64,000 bases of DNA. Source: Woeseia sp034521225 (GTDB lineage: Bacteria > Pseudomonadota > Gammaproteobacteria > Steroidobacterales > Woeseiaceae). Positions 23,011 through 33,278 of the stretch are shown piece after piece. Position numbers and translations under genes: made by a program. The notes under the pieces are model-generated. The model saw only the letters and a program-made list of their open reading frames with translations. It was not told the DNA's origin and did no database searches. The stretch lies in the NCBI GenBank assembly GCA_034521225.1, contig JAXHMR010000016.1, positions 1-64,000 on the forward strand, given 5' to 3'. Every line of letters starts with the position of its first letter. Positions within the stretch are counted from its first letter, which is position 1.

Positions 23011-23923
23011 CCGGCAAGCCCGGCGTCAAGGCGATGGACGAGTGCGATCCGCCGATCATGGTCGGCACGGATTTCCCGTACCGGGATTTCTATCCGAAGT
23101 CGGCGCGGACCATTCAGATAGATTGGGAGCCCACCCGTATCGGGCGCCGCCATCCCGTGGACATCGGGCTGGTTGCTCATGCCGGCCCCACGCTTGCGGC
23201 ACTGACCGAGCGCGTCGCCAAACGCGAAAGCGGGTCGTTTCTCGAGGCCATTCAGGCCGAGATGGCTCGCTGGCGCGAAAGCCGCGACAAGGACGAGGCA
23301 TCGGACTCGGTGCCCATTGCCCCGCCGCGTGTGCTCAAGGCCGTATCCGATGCAGCGCCCGACGACACCATTTTCATTGCCGACACGGGCACGGCCACTG
23401 CCTGGGCCGCGCGCCATCTGCGTATTCGATCCGGGCAGCGCTTCACGCTCTCGGGCGGACTGGCGACCATGGCCATCGGCCTGCCTGGCGCGATCGGCGC
23501 CCAGCTGGCCTACCCGCAGCGGCGGGTGGTCGCCATCGTCGGCGACGGCGCGTTTTCCATGCTGGTCGGCGATCTGGTCACAGCGGTGCGCTACGAGCTT
23601 CCAGTGGTCATCGTGGTGCTTAACAATGCCAAGCTGGGCTTTATCACGCTCGAGCAGGAAGCCAAGGGCCTGCCCGACTGGGGCACGGACATCAGCAATC
23701 CCGACTTCACCGCGCTCGCGGAAGCCTGCGGGGCGCTGGGCATTTCCGTAACCGACCCGAGTGAATTGAGTGCAGCCCTTGCAGCAGGCCTTCGACGCCC
23801 GCAGGCCTGTGGTCGTCAATGTCAGCGTCGATCCGGACGCCTTGATCATGCCGCCGAAGATCGAACTATCCCACGGCGATGAAATTCGGCATGGCAAAGA
23901 TCCGCGAAGCCTTTGGTGCCTGA
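23011..23923 (+). CDS. ThDP-dependent pyruvate oxidase-like enzyme, right copy, 5'-truncated at repeat axis
   Basis: Same gene as the left copy but starting even later (from GKPGVKAMDECD). This copy reads almost cleanly through the ThDP domain: VVAIVGDGAFSMLVGDLV, then VVIVVLNNAKLGFITLEQE. Frame breaks near 23,775 and 23,880 near the C-terminus (about ALQQAFDARRPVVVN and IREAFGA). The stop is 40 bp before the FMN reductase-like gene. In the join no complete copy of this gene exists in the window. Confidence 0.82.
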
Positions 23924-23963
23924 AGAATCCGCTCATTGTCGAACTTCTACAAAGGGAGACCAT

Positions 23964-24713
23964 CATGACTCTGAATGAGAAACAGAAAGCCCTATGTGAA
24001 AATCACGGCTTTGACTTCTCCGACCTGAAGGCGCTTTACATCAACTGTACGTTGAAGCCATCGCCAGAGTTTTCTCACACCGAGGCGCTCATGAAAGTCT
24101 CGGAAGAGATCATGGCGCGCCAACGGCGTCTCGACCGAGATGGTCCGGGCGGTGGACCTGACCCTGCCGCCCGGGGTGTATCCCGATATGCGCGAACATG
24201 GTTTCGAGCGCGACGACTGGCCGTCGCTGTGTGAGAAGGTCATGGCTGTCCCATATCCTCGTCGTCGGCACGCCGATCTGGCTGGGCGAGGAGTCGTCGG
24301 TCTGCCGGCGCGTCATCGAGCGGCTGTATGCCGAATCCGGCAAGCTCAACGACCGCAATCAGTCAATCTATTACGCTCGCGCGGGCGGCTGCGTCATCAC
24401 GGGCAATGAAGACGGTGCCAAACACAGTTCCATGTCCATCCTGTATGCGCTGCAACATCTCGGCTACACCATACCGCCGCAGGCCGACGCCGGGTGGATT
24501 GGTGAAGCCGGGCCGGGTCCGTCCTACGGTGACGAGGGTTCCGGCGGGCCGGAAAACGACTTCACGCAGCGCAACACCACGTTCATGACCTGGAACCTGA
24601 TGCACATGGCGCGACTGCTCAAGGATGCCGGCGGCATCCCCGCGCACGGCAACGACCGCAAGGCCTGGACCGCCGGCTGTCGTTTCGACCACCCTAATCC
24701 CGATTATCGCTGA
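23964..24713 (+). CDS. Flavodoxin-fold FMN reductase-like protein, right copy
   Basis: Homologue of the left copy, about 249 residues; ATG behind AAAGGGAG. Frame breaks near 24,118 (extra base in the codons for MAANGV) and 24,250. The C-terminal 170 residues read cleanly to CRFDHPNPDYR. Differences from the left copy are largely at third codon positions. Confidence 0.82.
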
Positions 24714-24753
24714 TCTCGCTCGCGTTCTCACCGCTGAACCAGGTTGCTATTTG

Positions 24754-26362
24754 ATGACCAAACCCACTGGAAAGCACTGCTCGATGATCCCGGCCTGAAC
24801 AAATCCACCGCCTTCACACGCGAGGAGCGCGAGCGATACGGCCTCGCGGCCTGTTGCCCTATCGCGTCTCCGACATGGAATCGCAGCAGCGGCGTGTCCT
24901 CGGGAACCTGCAACGCGAAGGCAACGACATCGAGAAATACATTTTTCTCAACGCGCTGCAGGAACGCAATCACCGCCTGTTCTACCCGCACGATAACCGA
25001 TCACATTGAGGAACTACTGCCGCTGATCTATACCCCTACAGTGGTCAGGCCTGCAAGGAATTCGCGCACATCGTTTCGCCGGGACGCAGGGCCTTCACTT
25101 GCCCGAAGATCGCGGCGAGGTCCGCCGGGTTCTCGACAACTGGCCACAGCAGGACGTTGCGCGTGATCGTGATGACCGACGGCGAGCGCATCCTCGGGCT
25201 GGGCGATCTCGGCGCCAATGGCATGGGCATCCCGATCGGCAAACTCGCGCTTTACGTGGCCTGCGGCGGCATCTGGCCGGAGCAGTGTCTTCCGCTCATG
25301 CTCGACGTGGGCACCGACAACAAGGAACTGCGCGCTGATCCGCTCTATCTCGGCTGGCCCCATGAGCGCCTGCGCGGCGATGCCTATGACAGTCTCATGG
25401 AAGAACTGGTCACCGCACTGCAGGACAAATGGCCCAGGGCGCTGATTCAGTTCGAGGACTTTGCCGGGAAAAACGCCTTCGAGCTGCTCGGGCGCTATCG
25501 TGACCGTGCCCGCATGTTCAATGACGACATTCAGGGGACCGCCGCCGCCACGCTCGCCGGGATTTATGCGGCTAATCGGATTACCGGCAAAGCCTTCGCG
25601 GATCTACGGATTCTGTTTCTCGAAGCACGGCGGCGCATCACCGGTATCGCCGGTTTGATGGCCCGCGCTTTCGAGTCACAGGGCCTGAGCGGAAGACGCC
25701 GTATCCGGCTACGGCTGGTTGACCGCGACGGTCTGGTCACTGCGGATCGCGAGGGTCTGGACGACTGGCTCGAACCGTTTGCGCCCGAGTGCGAGGCCAT
25801 GGAGTTTCATCGAGGCCATCGAGACTGTTCAAACCGGATGCATTGATCGGCGCCAGCCGGCGTGGCGGCACGGTTGCCGAGCAGGCCGTACGCGCCATGG
25901 CGCGGCTCAATGAACGCCCTTTGATTTTTGCCCTTTCCAACCCGACCGCGAACGCGGAATGCACCGCCGAGCAGGCCTATGCCTGGAGTGAAGGCCGCGC
26001 CGTTATCGCAGCGGCAGTGCATTCAGGCCCGTCGAGTTCGAAGGCAAGACCGTTTATCCGGGACAAGCCAACAATGCCTACTATTCCCGGGCATTGGTCT
26101 CGGCATCAGCGTCTCGACAGCCTCCCGGGTAGCCGAGCCCATGTTCCTTGCTGCCGCGGAAGCGCTCGCGGACAGTGTCCACGAAGAGTCGCTGAAGACT
26201 GGAACGCTGTTTCCGCCACTCTCGGAAATACGGTCAGTGTCACAGAGGATCGCTGAATCTGTGTACGAGGTCGCTGAACGAGAGGGATTGGTCGAAGAAT
26301 CCGCCGGGAAAAAGTCCAGGGCAGACGCCATAGCCAGCGCCATGTACGAGCCGCGCTACTGA
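24754..26362 (+). CDS. NAD-dependent malic enzyme, right copy, frameshifted
   Basis: Starts ATGACCAAACCCACTGG, one A missing shortly after (GKALLDDP expected), and ends SAMYEPRY with a proper TGA. The central part (25,157-25,800) reads cleanly, including GLGDLGANGMG and FNDDIQGTA, but the NAD-binding glycine motif near 25,610-25,640 is scrambled by indels; the left copy supplies it. Third gene of the ThDP enzyme, flavoprotein, malic enzyme cluster. Confidence 0.85.
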
Positions 26363-26445
26363 CCGCATCATCCTGGTCAGCGTGGCCGCGACGGCCACGA
26401 TATCGCGACCCGGCCATCCCCCCGCGACGCGGCCGGAACAGTGAT

Positions 26446-27819
26446 TATCGGCTTGAAGTTCCCGTCGCCCAGCTGCAGGTACAGCGCACCATCATGCTCG
26501 ATGAAGGCCGCCGTCGCCAGCGGCTGTCCGGCGAAGCGGAACTGCCGGTCCGTAACCGGCAGCAGCGCCCGGCCCGTTCTTCCTGCCCGACGAACGACGA
26601 GACCCTGTCCCGAACGCGACGCTCAGGCGCCGTGGTGACACCTCGGTCGCCGGCGCATTCGGGAAACGCCAGGTGACCGCTTCGTGATTTCCCGTGTCGG
26701 CCAGCAAGGACCTCTTCGGGACGTCGACGCTCGCCGGGTCCGGCGCCGCGGCAGCCCGGCGACGATGTATTCCTCCACGCGCCTGCGAACGCGCGCGTAG
26801 TCGTTCCGGAACACGTTGATCCCGACGAAGTACGCGAGCCCCGCCTGCTTCTGATAGGCGAACCGCGAGGATAGCCGTCGGCGTCGCCGCGGCCATGAAA
26901 GACGTGCCCGTCGTGAAAACGCATAGAGCTCAGCCCGTAACCGAAGCGCAGGCCGGCACCCGCCGCCAGCGTGGTTTGCGGCGCTTCCATTCGCTCGATC
27001 AGCGCAGGGGGCGAGAAACGCGTCGCCGCCATGATGGCCCCGGTTCAGGAACATTTGCAGCAACGGCGCCATGTCGGCAGGCCTGACGTTGAGCGCGAAA
27101 TCAGGTAAGTCATGTGCCATAAGGGATCTCGCTCCTGCGGTCGCTGTCGTAGCCGGTGACCAGCCGGGCCATGACCCGCGGCTCGGGCATTGGCCCGAGC
27201 TTGTGCAGCGGCTCCAGCACTGCGCGCCGCAGATGATCCTCGAAGGGCATGCCGGTGATGTGCTCGATGGCCGCGGCGATAGGGGCTGTTATTTGGATAG
27301 GAATGATGCTGGCCGGGCGGCCAGCGCACCGTTACCTGGTCCGGGCTCCGTGCAAACGCCGCCTGCGGGGTCAGTGGGTCGTTAAACCAGCGCGCGGTCA
27401 GATCAGCCCCGCCGTGTGCTCGAGCAGATGCTCGCGAGGTGACCGGGTTACTGTGCCGCCATGGATTCCTGACAGGAAGCGTTGGCGCAATGTCCTGGAG
27501 CCGGTCGGTCAGCGCCATCGGCCTTCACGAACCAGGCGCAGGACCGCCAGGGCGGTGAAGGTCTTGGTAATCGAGCCAACGCCGGGAAGTGGCTCAGGAC
27601 CGAACGGCTCCCGCGTATCCCGGTCAACAACGCCGTAGGTCCTGGACAGCAGTATGCGATCCCGGTCCACCAGCACCAGCGCAGGGCCGGAATGTCCAGC
27701 TCGACGCGCTGGGCGTCCATGTCCCGATCCAGCGCAGCAAGGCGGTCGGGATCGGCAGATGCCTCTGGCGAGGTCAGTGCGGCCATCAGCAATAACGCCA
27801 GCGCCGGACGGTAGTCCAT
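26446..27819 (-). CDS. Serine beta-lactamase-fold hydrolase, right copy, frameshifted
   Basis: Counterpart of the left copy. The N-terminal part (MDYRPALALLLMAALTSPEAS, DAQRVELDIPAL) and DRLQDIAP are readable; most of the rest is broken by indels. At the 3' end two bases are missing relative to the left copy, so the stop after GDGNFK is lost. A consensus of both arms gives one continuous protein. Confidence 0.75.
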
Positions 27820-27837
27820 CACAGGCAGTTCACGTGT

Positions 27838-27962
27838 TCACAGGGACTTCAGCGGGCTCGGTGTCGCGCAGGCTGTCCGGGATGAGCCGGGACTCCTTCC
27901 TCAATGTTGACCTTGTGATTCGTGTCGAAGCGCTCGAAGAGCCGCACGAGCTCGGCTTGCAT
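27838..27962 (-). CDS. Tiny EF-hand ORF, right copy
   Basis: Equivalent of the left copy: MQAELVRLFERFDTNHK then the loop continues with one missing base (aaggtcaac) before IEE. Its presence in both arms, with the EF-hand loop preserved, supports a real coding element, but it is only about 40 residues. Confidence 0.4.
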
Positions 27963-27989
27963 TCAGTCGAACGTACTCGGCGGTTGCCC

Positions 27990-29047
27990 TTATTCGACTC
28001 CCTCCGGCAACTCAAACGGCACGCTCTCCGGCGCACCAAGTGCTCCGGCATACTGCCGGTCAGTGCCTTGAGGAAGACCGCCAGCTCGGCGACTGCCTCG
28101 TCGCTCAGGTCTTGCCCCAGCTGCACGTCGGCCATGATATCAATGGCCTCCTTAAGCCCTTTGACACTGCCGTCGTGAAAATACGGAGCAGTCTTGGCGA
28201 CATTGCGCAGCGGTTGTACGCGAAATACATAGCGATCTTCTTCTTTGCCGGTAACGCGCATCAATCCGTCATCGGGCTCTCTGCTACCGGTTCGTGACCC
28301 GTAGTCAGATACCACGCCAAAGCGTTGCAGCGCGCCGCCGCCGAGCAACGGGCCATTGTGGCAGCCCGCGCAGCCGAGTTTCACAAAACGCTCGAGGCCC
28401 GCGAGCTCGCGTTCAGAAAGAGCCTCGTCGTCACCGTCGAGCCACAGATCGAACGGTGCCGGAGTACGCAAGCTGCGCTGGTAGGCCTCGAGTGCCGCAC
28501 CGTAGTGTTCGATACTTACTGCTTTACCTGACTCTGGAAAAGCCGCCTCGAACGCGGGCGCGTAGCCGTATTCCTGCAGCAGCGGCAGCAGCTCCGTGCG
28601 CTCATCAAAACCCATGGAGCCTGTGACCGACCCGATGGCCTGCGCGGCACCCGAGTCACGATCGGCCAGCCACCTGAGTCCGGCGCTGGCCTGCTGCGTA
28701 TTGAATATCGTCATCGAGTGAAAGCGTGTCAGCTTGCCGCGGGCATCCGTCGATTGCACACGAGTATCGGCGCCATAGGCTTCCCGGAAGTGGCAGCTGG
28801 CGCAGGCAGTCTGCCCGTCCCGTGACAGGCGCATGTCCCAGAACAAACGCTGGCCAAGCACGACGGCCGGCCGGTTCAGCTCCTCCTGCGTAACGCGTGC
28901 CAACGTGCCGAACAATGCTTTTGACTGCGCGCGCAATGTATCGGTGCTTTCGGACTGGACTACGACTGGCATGCACAGACCCAGTAGCAGCCAGGCCATG
29001 TTTACTAGCCTTCCGATCGTGATAAATCTGTCATACCTGAGTCGCAT
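27990..29047 (-). CDS. Di-heme cytochrome c peroxidase (MauG/CcpA family), right copy
   Basis: The better copy: one frame from MRLRYDRFITIGRLVNMAWL through both heme motifs (CASCH in ACASCHFREAYG, CAGCH in GCAGCHNGPLLGGG) to LKALTGSMPEHLV; then one extra base near 28,030 before the true end (FELPEGVE, TAA). AGGAGAG sits just upstream of the ATG. A signal peptide is visible. Probably a periplasmic peroxide-detoxifying enzyme. Confidence 0.88.
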
Positions 29048-29113
29048 CTCTCTCCTTCTGACCTGTTCAAGAGAATAAGTTCTCGCGGTCAGGACTGGCA
29101 TCCTTGGCTATTT

Positions 29114-29520
29114 TTATAGCCAGTTTTCCACTTTCAGGCCGGGGACCCGCGAGAATTCCAGACATTGGCGGTCACAACTGTCAGGTTATTCGCGCGCGCA
29201 TGTGCAGCAATCAGCAGATCGTTTGGCCCGATGAGTGTTCCCTGACGGGTGAGGTGATGGCGTATTGCTGCGTAGTGATGGTCGGCGGGTGTTTCCAATG
29301 GCAGGATTTCCACAGCGGAGAGGATCAGGTCGACGCGTTGCACCAGTTTTGCAGACTTTGACTTGGTCGCACCATAGCGGAGTTCTGCGGCTACAATGAC
29401 GCTTGTGCAGACGCTATCCTCGCCTGCCTTGGTGATCTGAGCTGCTACCTCGCCTTGCGGATTACGGACCAGAGCGGACAGGATGTTAGTATCCAGCAAA
29501 TACGCAAGCGACGTACTCAC
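29114..29520 (-). CDS. vapC: VapC-type PIN-domain toxin, right copy
   Basis: Starts GTG overlapping the vapB stop. The N-terminal half is clean here (LLDTNILSALVRN, VIVAAELRYG), and NDLLIAAHARANNLTVVTAN carries the C-terminal acidic residues; one missing base after that shifts the last 15 residues. Differs from the left copy at several residues (D/A, V/E, A/T, P/L). Confidence 0.85.
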
Positions 29521-29760
29521 AACAACACATCATCCACGTGAGGAAGGTCCTCATCGATTTCGGGAAAAGGTTCTGTCAGGGGAGGCAGCGGAGGCTAGCA
29601 GTGCCAGCAGCCTGCCTTTACGAATCGGCTCCACGATCAGCCGGTCGCCCTCCTTGTGGATGAGTGCCTCCTCGCCCTCCAGCTCGAACTCGCGAGGGAT
29701 GCGAAGCGCTTGGTTGCGCCCGTTGCGAAAGAGGCGCACGTGACGTTCACGGGTTGACAT
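29517..29760 (-). CDS. vapB: VapB-type antitoxin, right copy
   Basis: Same AbrB-like antitoxin; H/R and N/D differences from the left copy. One missing base near 29,585 shifts the frame in the tail; corrected, it ends with an acidic PxxDDVLL stretch overlapping vapC. Confidence 0.8.
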
Positions 29761-29835
29761 TTGAGAATCCCCTCATGCATATGTCAAAGCCTATGCCGAT
29801 AAGTCCGGTAAGTCAACCGAGGCGCCGGCGGTCAT

Positions 29836-29907
29836 TAACACTGTCCGCATGGGCAGCAACCGTTGCGGGAACAGCTGGTTGCCGAGAATCATCAACAGAG
29901 ACCCCCG
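29836..29907 (-). pseudogene. Photolyase/cryptochrome-family N-terminal fragment, right copy
   Basis: LLMILGNQLFPQRLLP, the same remnant as in the left arm. LGNQLFP matches the full-length gene at 55-56.5 kb exactly. The following bases (AATGACCGCCGG) no longer match the family. Confidence 0.6.
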
Positions 29908-29933
29908 CATCGCTCATCTCTCCGCCCCGGACC

Positions 29934-30660
29934 TCAGTCCTGCCGCAACACACCCGTCAAGGTAAGCACGACGACCGCGGACAGCGCGGCGCCGGTGATG
30001 ATGTAGAGACTGTGCAGCAACAGCCAGATCGAGCGCCCGGCTCTAACGGCGTGAACTGGCAACGCAGGTCCTGGCCGAGGTCGACGACAGGCAATGCCGC
30101 GTCCAGCGCATAGTGCATGATGTGCAGCCCGGGGCAACCGTTTTCCGTCGCGTGCCGGGCGAGGCCGAACGCGAACTCGTAGGTCAAGGACGACGGATCG
30201 CTCTCGACCGGCAGGAACGGCTGCTGGAAGACGAATAGCGCCGTCGCATACATCGCGGTCCCGAACAGCACAAAAATAACGAACGACATCACCGCACGGC
30301 TCGACGAATAACCGTAATGGCTGATGAGCATCAGGTCGTATCGGGAAAATGCATGCCAGGCCAGTCGCACGCGCTGCGAGCCGCATGCGTATTTTCTCGA
30401 CTGCTACGGCATTCGCCTCCCGCGCCAGGCCATGCTGCCGAAGGACGCGACTCAATTGCTCGTACGGCTGTGGCCGGAAACCCGTCGGCGTTGGCCTGGC
30501 GCCAGGAAACTGGCGGCACAACCACCGGATGCGCCTTGCCGTGACATCGCCAGCGCCGATGTGGCGTATGCGCTCGTAGCTTGCGCCATCGAGATCGAGG
30601 AAACCATCTGCCGGCCAGCCGGTTTCGATACCGTCGAGTATGGTGTTCGCTCGTAAATCT
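29934..30660 (-). pseudogene. Remnant of unknown protein with C-terminal membrane domain, right copy
   Basis: Cleaner version of the left copy. LDGIETGWPADGFLDLDGA, RRIRWLCRQFPGARPTPTG, PYEQLSRVLRQHGLAREAN and MRLA are in one frame; after one indel the rest reads HYGYSSSRAVMSFVIFVLFG and LLLHSLYIITGAALSAVVVL with two membrane helices and a short tail. The W..RQ ... PYEQL..VLR..G pattern recurs in large bacterial membrane-anchored proteins whose function I cannot name. The N-terminal part is absent. Confidence 0.5.
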
Positions 30661-30784
30661 GATCCGGTAAATGCCGTCTTGTCCGGCCGTCCGCATTGCC
30701 TTGCGGCGGGGTGGCAAGCGGCAATGCCAGCCGAGGTAACACGGCCGGCCACGTTGGGCATTTGATCATCACGAGGACGCAACC

Positions 30785-32818
30785 ATGCTGACACACGAAA
30801 TCACCGCATACGCCGGGCGATACCTGCTGCTTGCGCCCCTGTTGCTGGCCCTGGCGGCTTGCGGTCCGTCGGAGAACGCCACGACAGGGCAGCAAGCGGA
30901 CACCGAAACCGGCGAACCAGACGTCACGGTTTACGACACCGGCGTCTTTTTCGACAGTGTCACATACCGGCTGGGCCACGGCGGCGGCCACGCATTCTCC
31001 AGCGACGGCCAGCGACTGTTGGTCAACTCCGACGAGACCGGCGTATTCAACGCCTACGCCCTCGACCTGGGCAACAATCAAATGCAGCCGCTCAGTGACT
31101 CCGACGACAATGCGGTTTCGGCAGTGTCATGGTTTCCCGACGATGACCGCGTCTTGCTGACCGGCGACATTGGCGGGAACAGAGCATAATTCGGTCTTCG
31201 TTCGCGAGCTCGACGGCACGCTGATTGACTTGCTGCCACCCGGTGACTACGAAGTGGCCGGACAGGAGTCGGGACTTCGTTTTGAAAGCTGGCAAGCCGA
31301 CGGTAAGGCCTTTTTCCTGACGTCCACCGAACGCGACCCGCAGGTAGCCGATCTGTATCGTTACGATGCCGACACTTATGCACGGAAACTCGTTTTCCAG
31401 AACTCTCGCGACCTGCCGTTCCCTACGCGCGGCTTCAACGTCAGCCCGGATGGGCGCTGGTTGGCGCTCGACTTTCATCATACGCGGTACGATTTCGACA
31501 TCTACCTGGTCGACCTGGCCAGCGACGACCGCACTCCCGAGCGCATCCTGGCAAGCGAGGACGGCGAAGTCGTATACAGAGGCATCGGTTACACCCCGGA
31601 CGGCAGCAAGTTTATCTACGGCACCGACGCCAATGGGGAGTTCTGCAGGCCTGGACGTACGAGCTCGACCGGCAAGACGGAGCAACTTATCCGCACGGAC
31701 TGGGACGTCACGTCGACGCGGACGAATGTGGAAAGCGGTGTCTTCTTCTCACCGGACGGCCGCTACCGGATTACGATTGAGAACGCGGATGCCCGCAACA
31801 AGGTAACCGTCATCGATACCGGACGCGGCGAGCCGGTGGACCTGTCCTTTCTGCCGGACGGGATGATCAGTGATCCGCGATTTGCCCCGGACGGCGTACG
31901 CGTCGCAATTCAGCTGGAACGTGACACGCGGCCAACTGACATCTACCTCGTTGATCTCGGAGACCGTACCCATCGCAAGCTCACGGAAGCGCTGAACCCG
32001 GAAATCAGGGAGTCAGATCTCGTCGAAAGCGAAGTAGTGCGATTCAAGAGCAGCGACGGGCTGGAGATTCCCGGACTGCTGTACCGCCCGAGGCAGGCGA
32101 GTGACACAACCCGGTCCCGAGGCGTGGATACACGGCGGACCGGGCGGACGGGTACCGGCAGGGCTGCGATCCGGTCATCTGGTACCTTGTAAACCAGGGC
32201 TATGCGATTACGCGATCGACAATCGCGGCTCGCGCGGCTATGGCAAGACCTTCCGCAGCCTCGACCGGCGCCGTCATGGCGAAAGCGATGTGCTGGACGT
32301 TGTCGCGTCGCGCGGCTTCCTCGAATCATTTGACTGGATTGACGACAATCGCATCGGCGTCATGGGCGCGTCTTACGGCGGCTACCTGACACTGGCAACG
32401 ATCACCTTCCATCCGGATGTATTCGATGCCGCCATCAGCATCGTCGGTTTCTCGGACTACATCCGAAACATCACGGAGGGTGGCTGGCGAATTCCGCGCC
32501 TTGCGGCAGCCTATGACGAGATGGGACATCCAGTGGAGAACGCCGACATGTTGCGGCAGAAATCGCCGCTATTCTTTGCGGACCGGATTTCGATTCCGTT
32601 GTTCGTTGCTGCCGGTGCCAACGATGTGCGTGTGCCGGTAGAGCCAGAACGATCGCCTGGTGGAGGCTGCACGTTCCAACGGTGTCCATGTGGAGTATCT
32701 CGTCTTCGAAGACGAGGGCCATGGATTCCGCAAACGTGCCAACCGGATACGAGCGGTCGAGGCGTACGTCGACTTTCTGGAGCGATTCCTGCGGGCGCCG
32801 GGACAAGTGCAAGACTGA
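30785..32818 (+). CDS. S9-family peptidase lipoprotein (prolyl oligopeptidase-like), right copy
   Basis: About 677 residues, the better copy. Lipobox LALAACGPSE; propeller repeats; catalytic Ser in GVMGASYGGYL, Asp in AGANDVRVP and His in EDEGHGF. Frame breaks at about 31,183 (extra A after ggcgggaac), 32,110-32,195 and 32,640. The end FLERFLRAPGQVQD precedes TGA. Likely acts on short proline-containing peptides in the periplasm; being a lipoprotein it is membrane-anchored. Confidence 0.87.
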
Positions 32819-33102
32819 TTCCCGGCCGCGGTTGTTTATAACTCACCGCTCACCAGTTTGCCCGGTTTAGCTCCAACTCGAAACTTCAGCACAAGAGTCG
32901 CCGTCCGCGGCGCGCGTCGCGAGCATACGGCTGTTCCTGTCGATACTCGCGATTTCGAATGAAAAGCCCGGTATGGCGCAGTCGTACATCGCCGCACCAA
33001 TGGCCGGCGCCGACCCTCCCGGCCGAGCGGCAACTCGTTCTCAACGAACAATGAACCCGCGTCTCGCGGGAATGCTTTCGTTCACTCGATTTAAATCTAA
33101 TT
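32819..33102. other. Intergenic region between peptidase and TonB receptor
   Basis: No convincing gene. Short open frames on both strands lack recognisable motifs and are not held open consistently in the two arms. The AT-rich Fur-like island lies at its right end. Confidence 0.5.
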
Positions 33103-33121
33103 GATAATCATTATTATTTAG
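33101..33121 (+). promoter_or_regulatory. Fur-box-like operator upstream of TonB receptor (right)
   Basis: TTGATAATCATTATTATTTAG, flanked by TTAAATCTAA and GATTATC. GATAATCATTATT matches 12 of 13 positions of the Fur consensus right part. It lies about 160 bp before the receptor start and is identical in the left arm, whereas the receptor's N-terminal coding region between box and plug is not. Confidence 0.72.
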
Positions 33122-33278
33122 ATTATCTTCTGCACTGGTTGAGGGCACAGGCGCCATTGCGGCCCGTCCTTCCGCGGTACTCCGACGCCAAACCGGGTCG
33201 GTCGGCCAAGGGACAGCGCTCGCGCGTCAACACGTCAACTCGAACGAATCAGGCGAAAAAATAAGGAGAGTACAGAAT

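Noticed and set aside
22242..23882. A 546-residue open frame crossing the repeat axis
   Set aside because: Its first part is the antisense of the left ThDP gene and of the loop; only the part after about 23,010 is real coding sequence.
22674..23966. A 430-residue open frame on the minus strand over the axis
   Set aside because: Mostly the antisense of the right ThDP gene; only the loop segment (AFAKAVQAPIV...) is genuine and belongs to the left copy.
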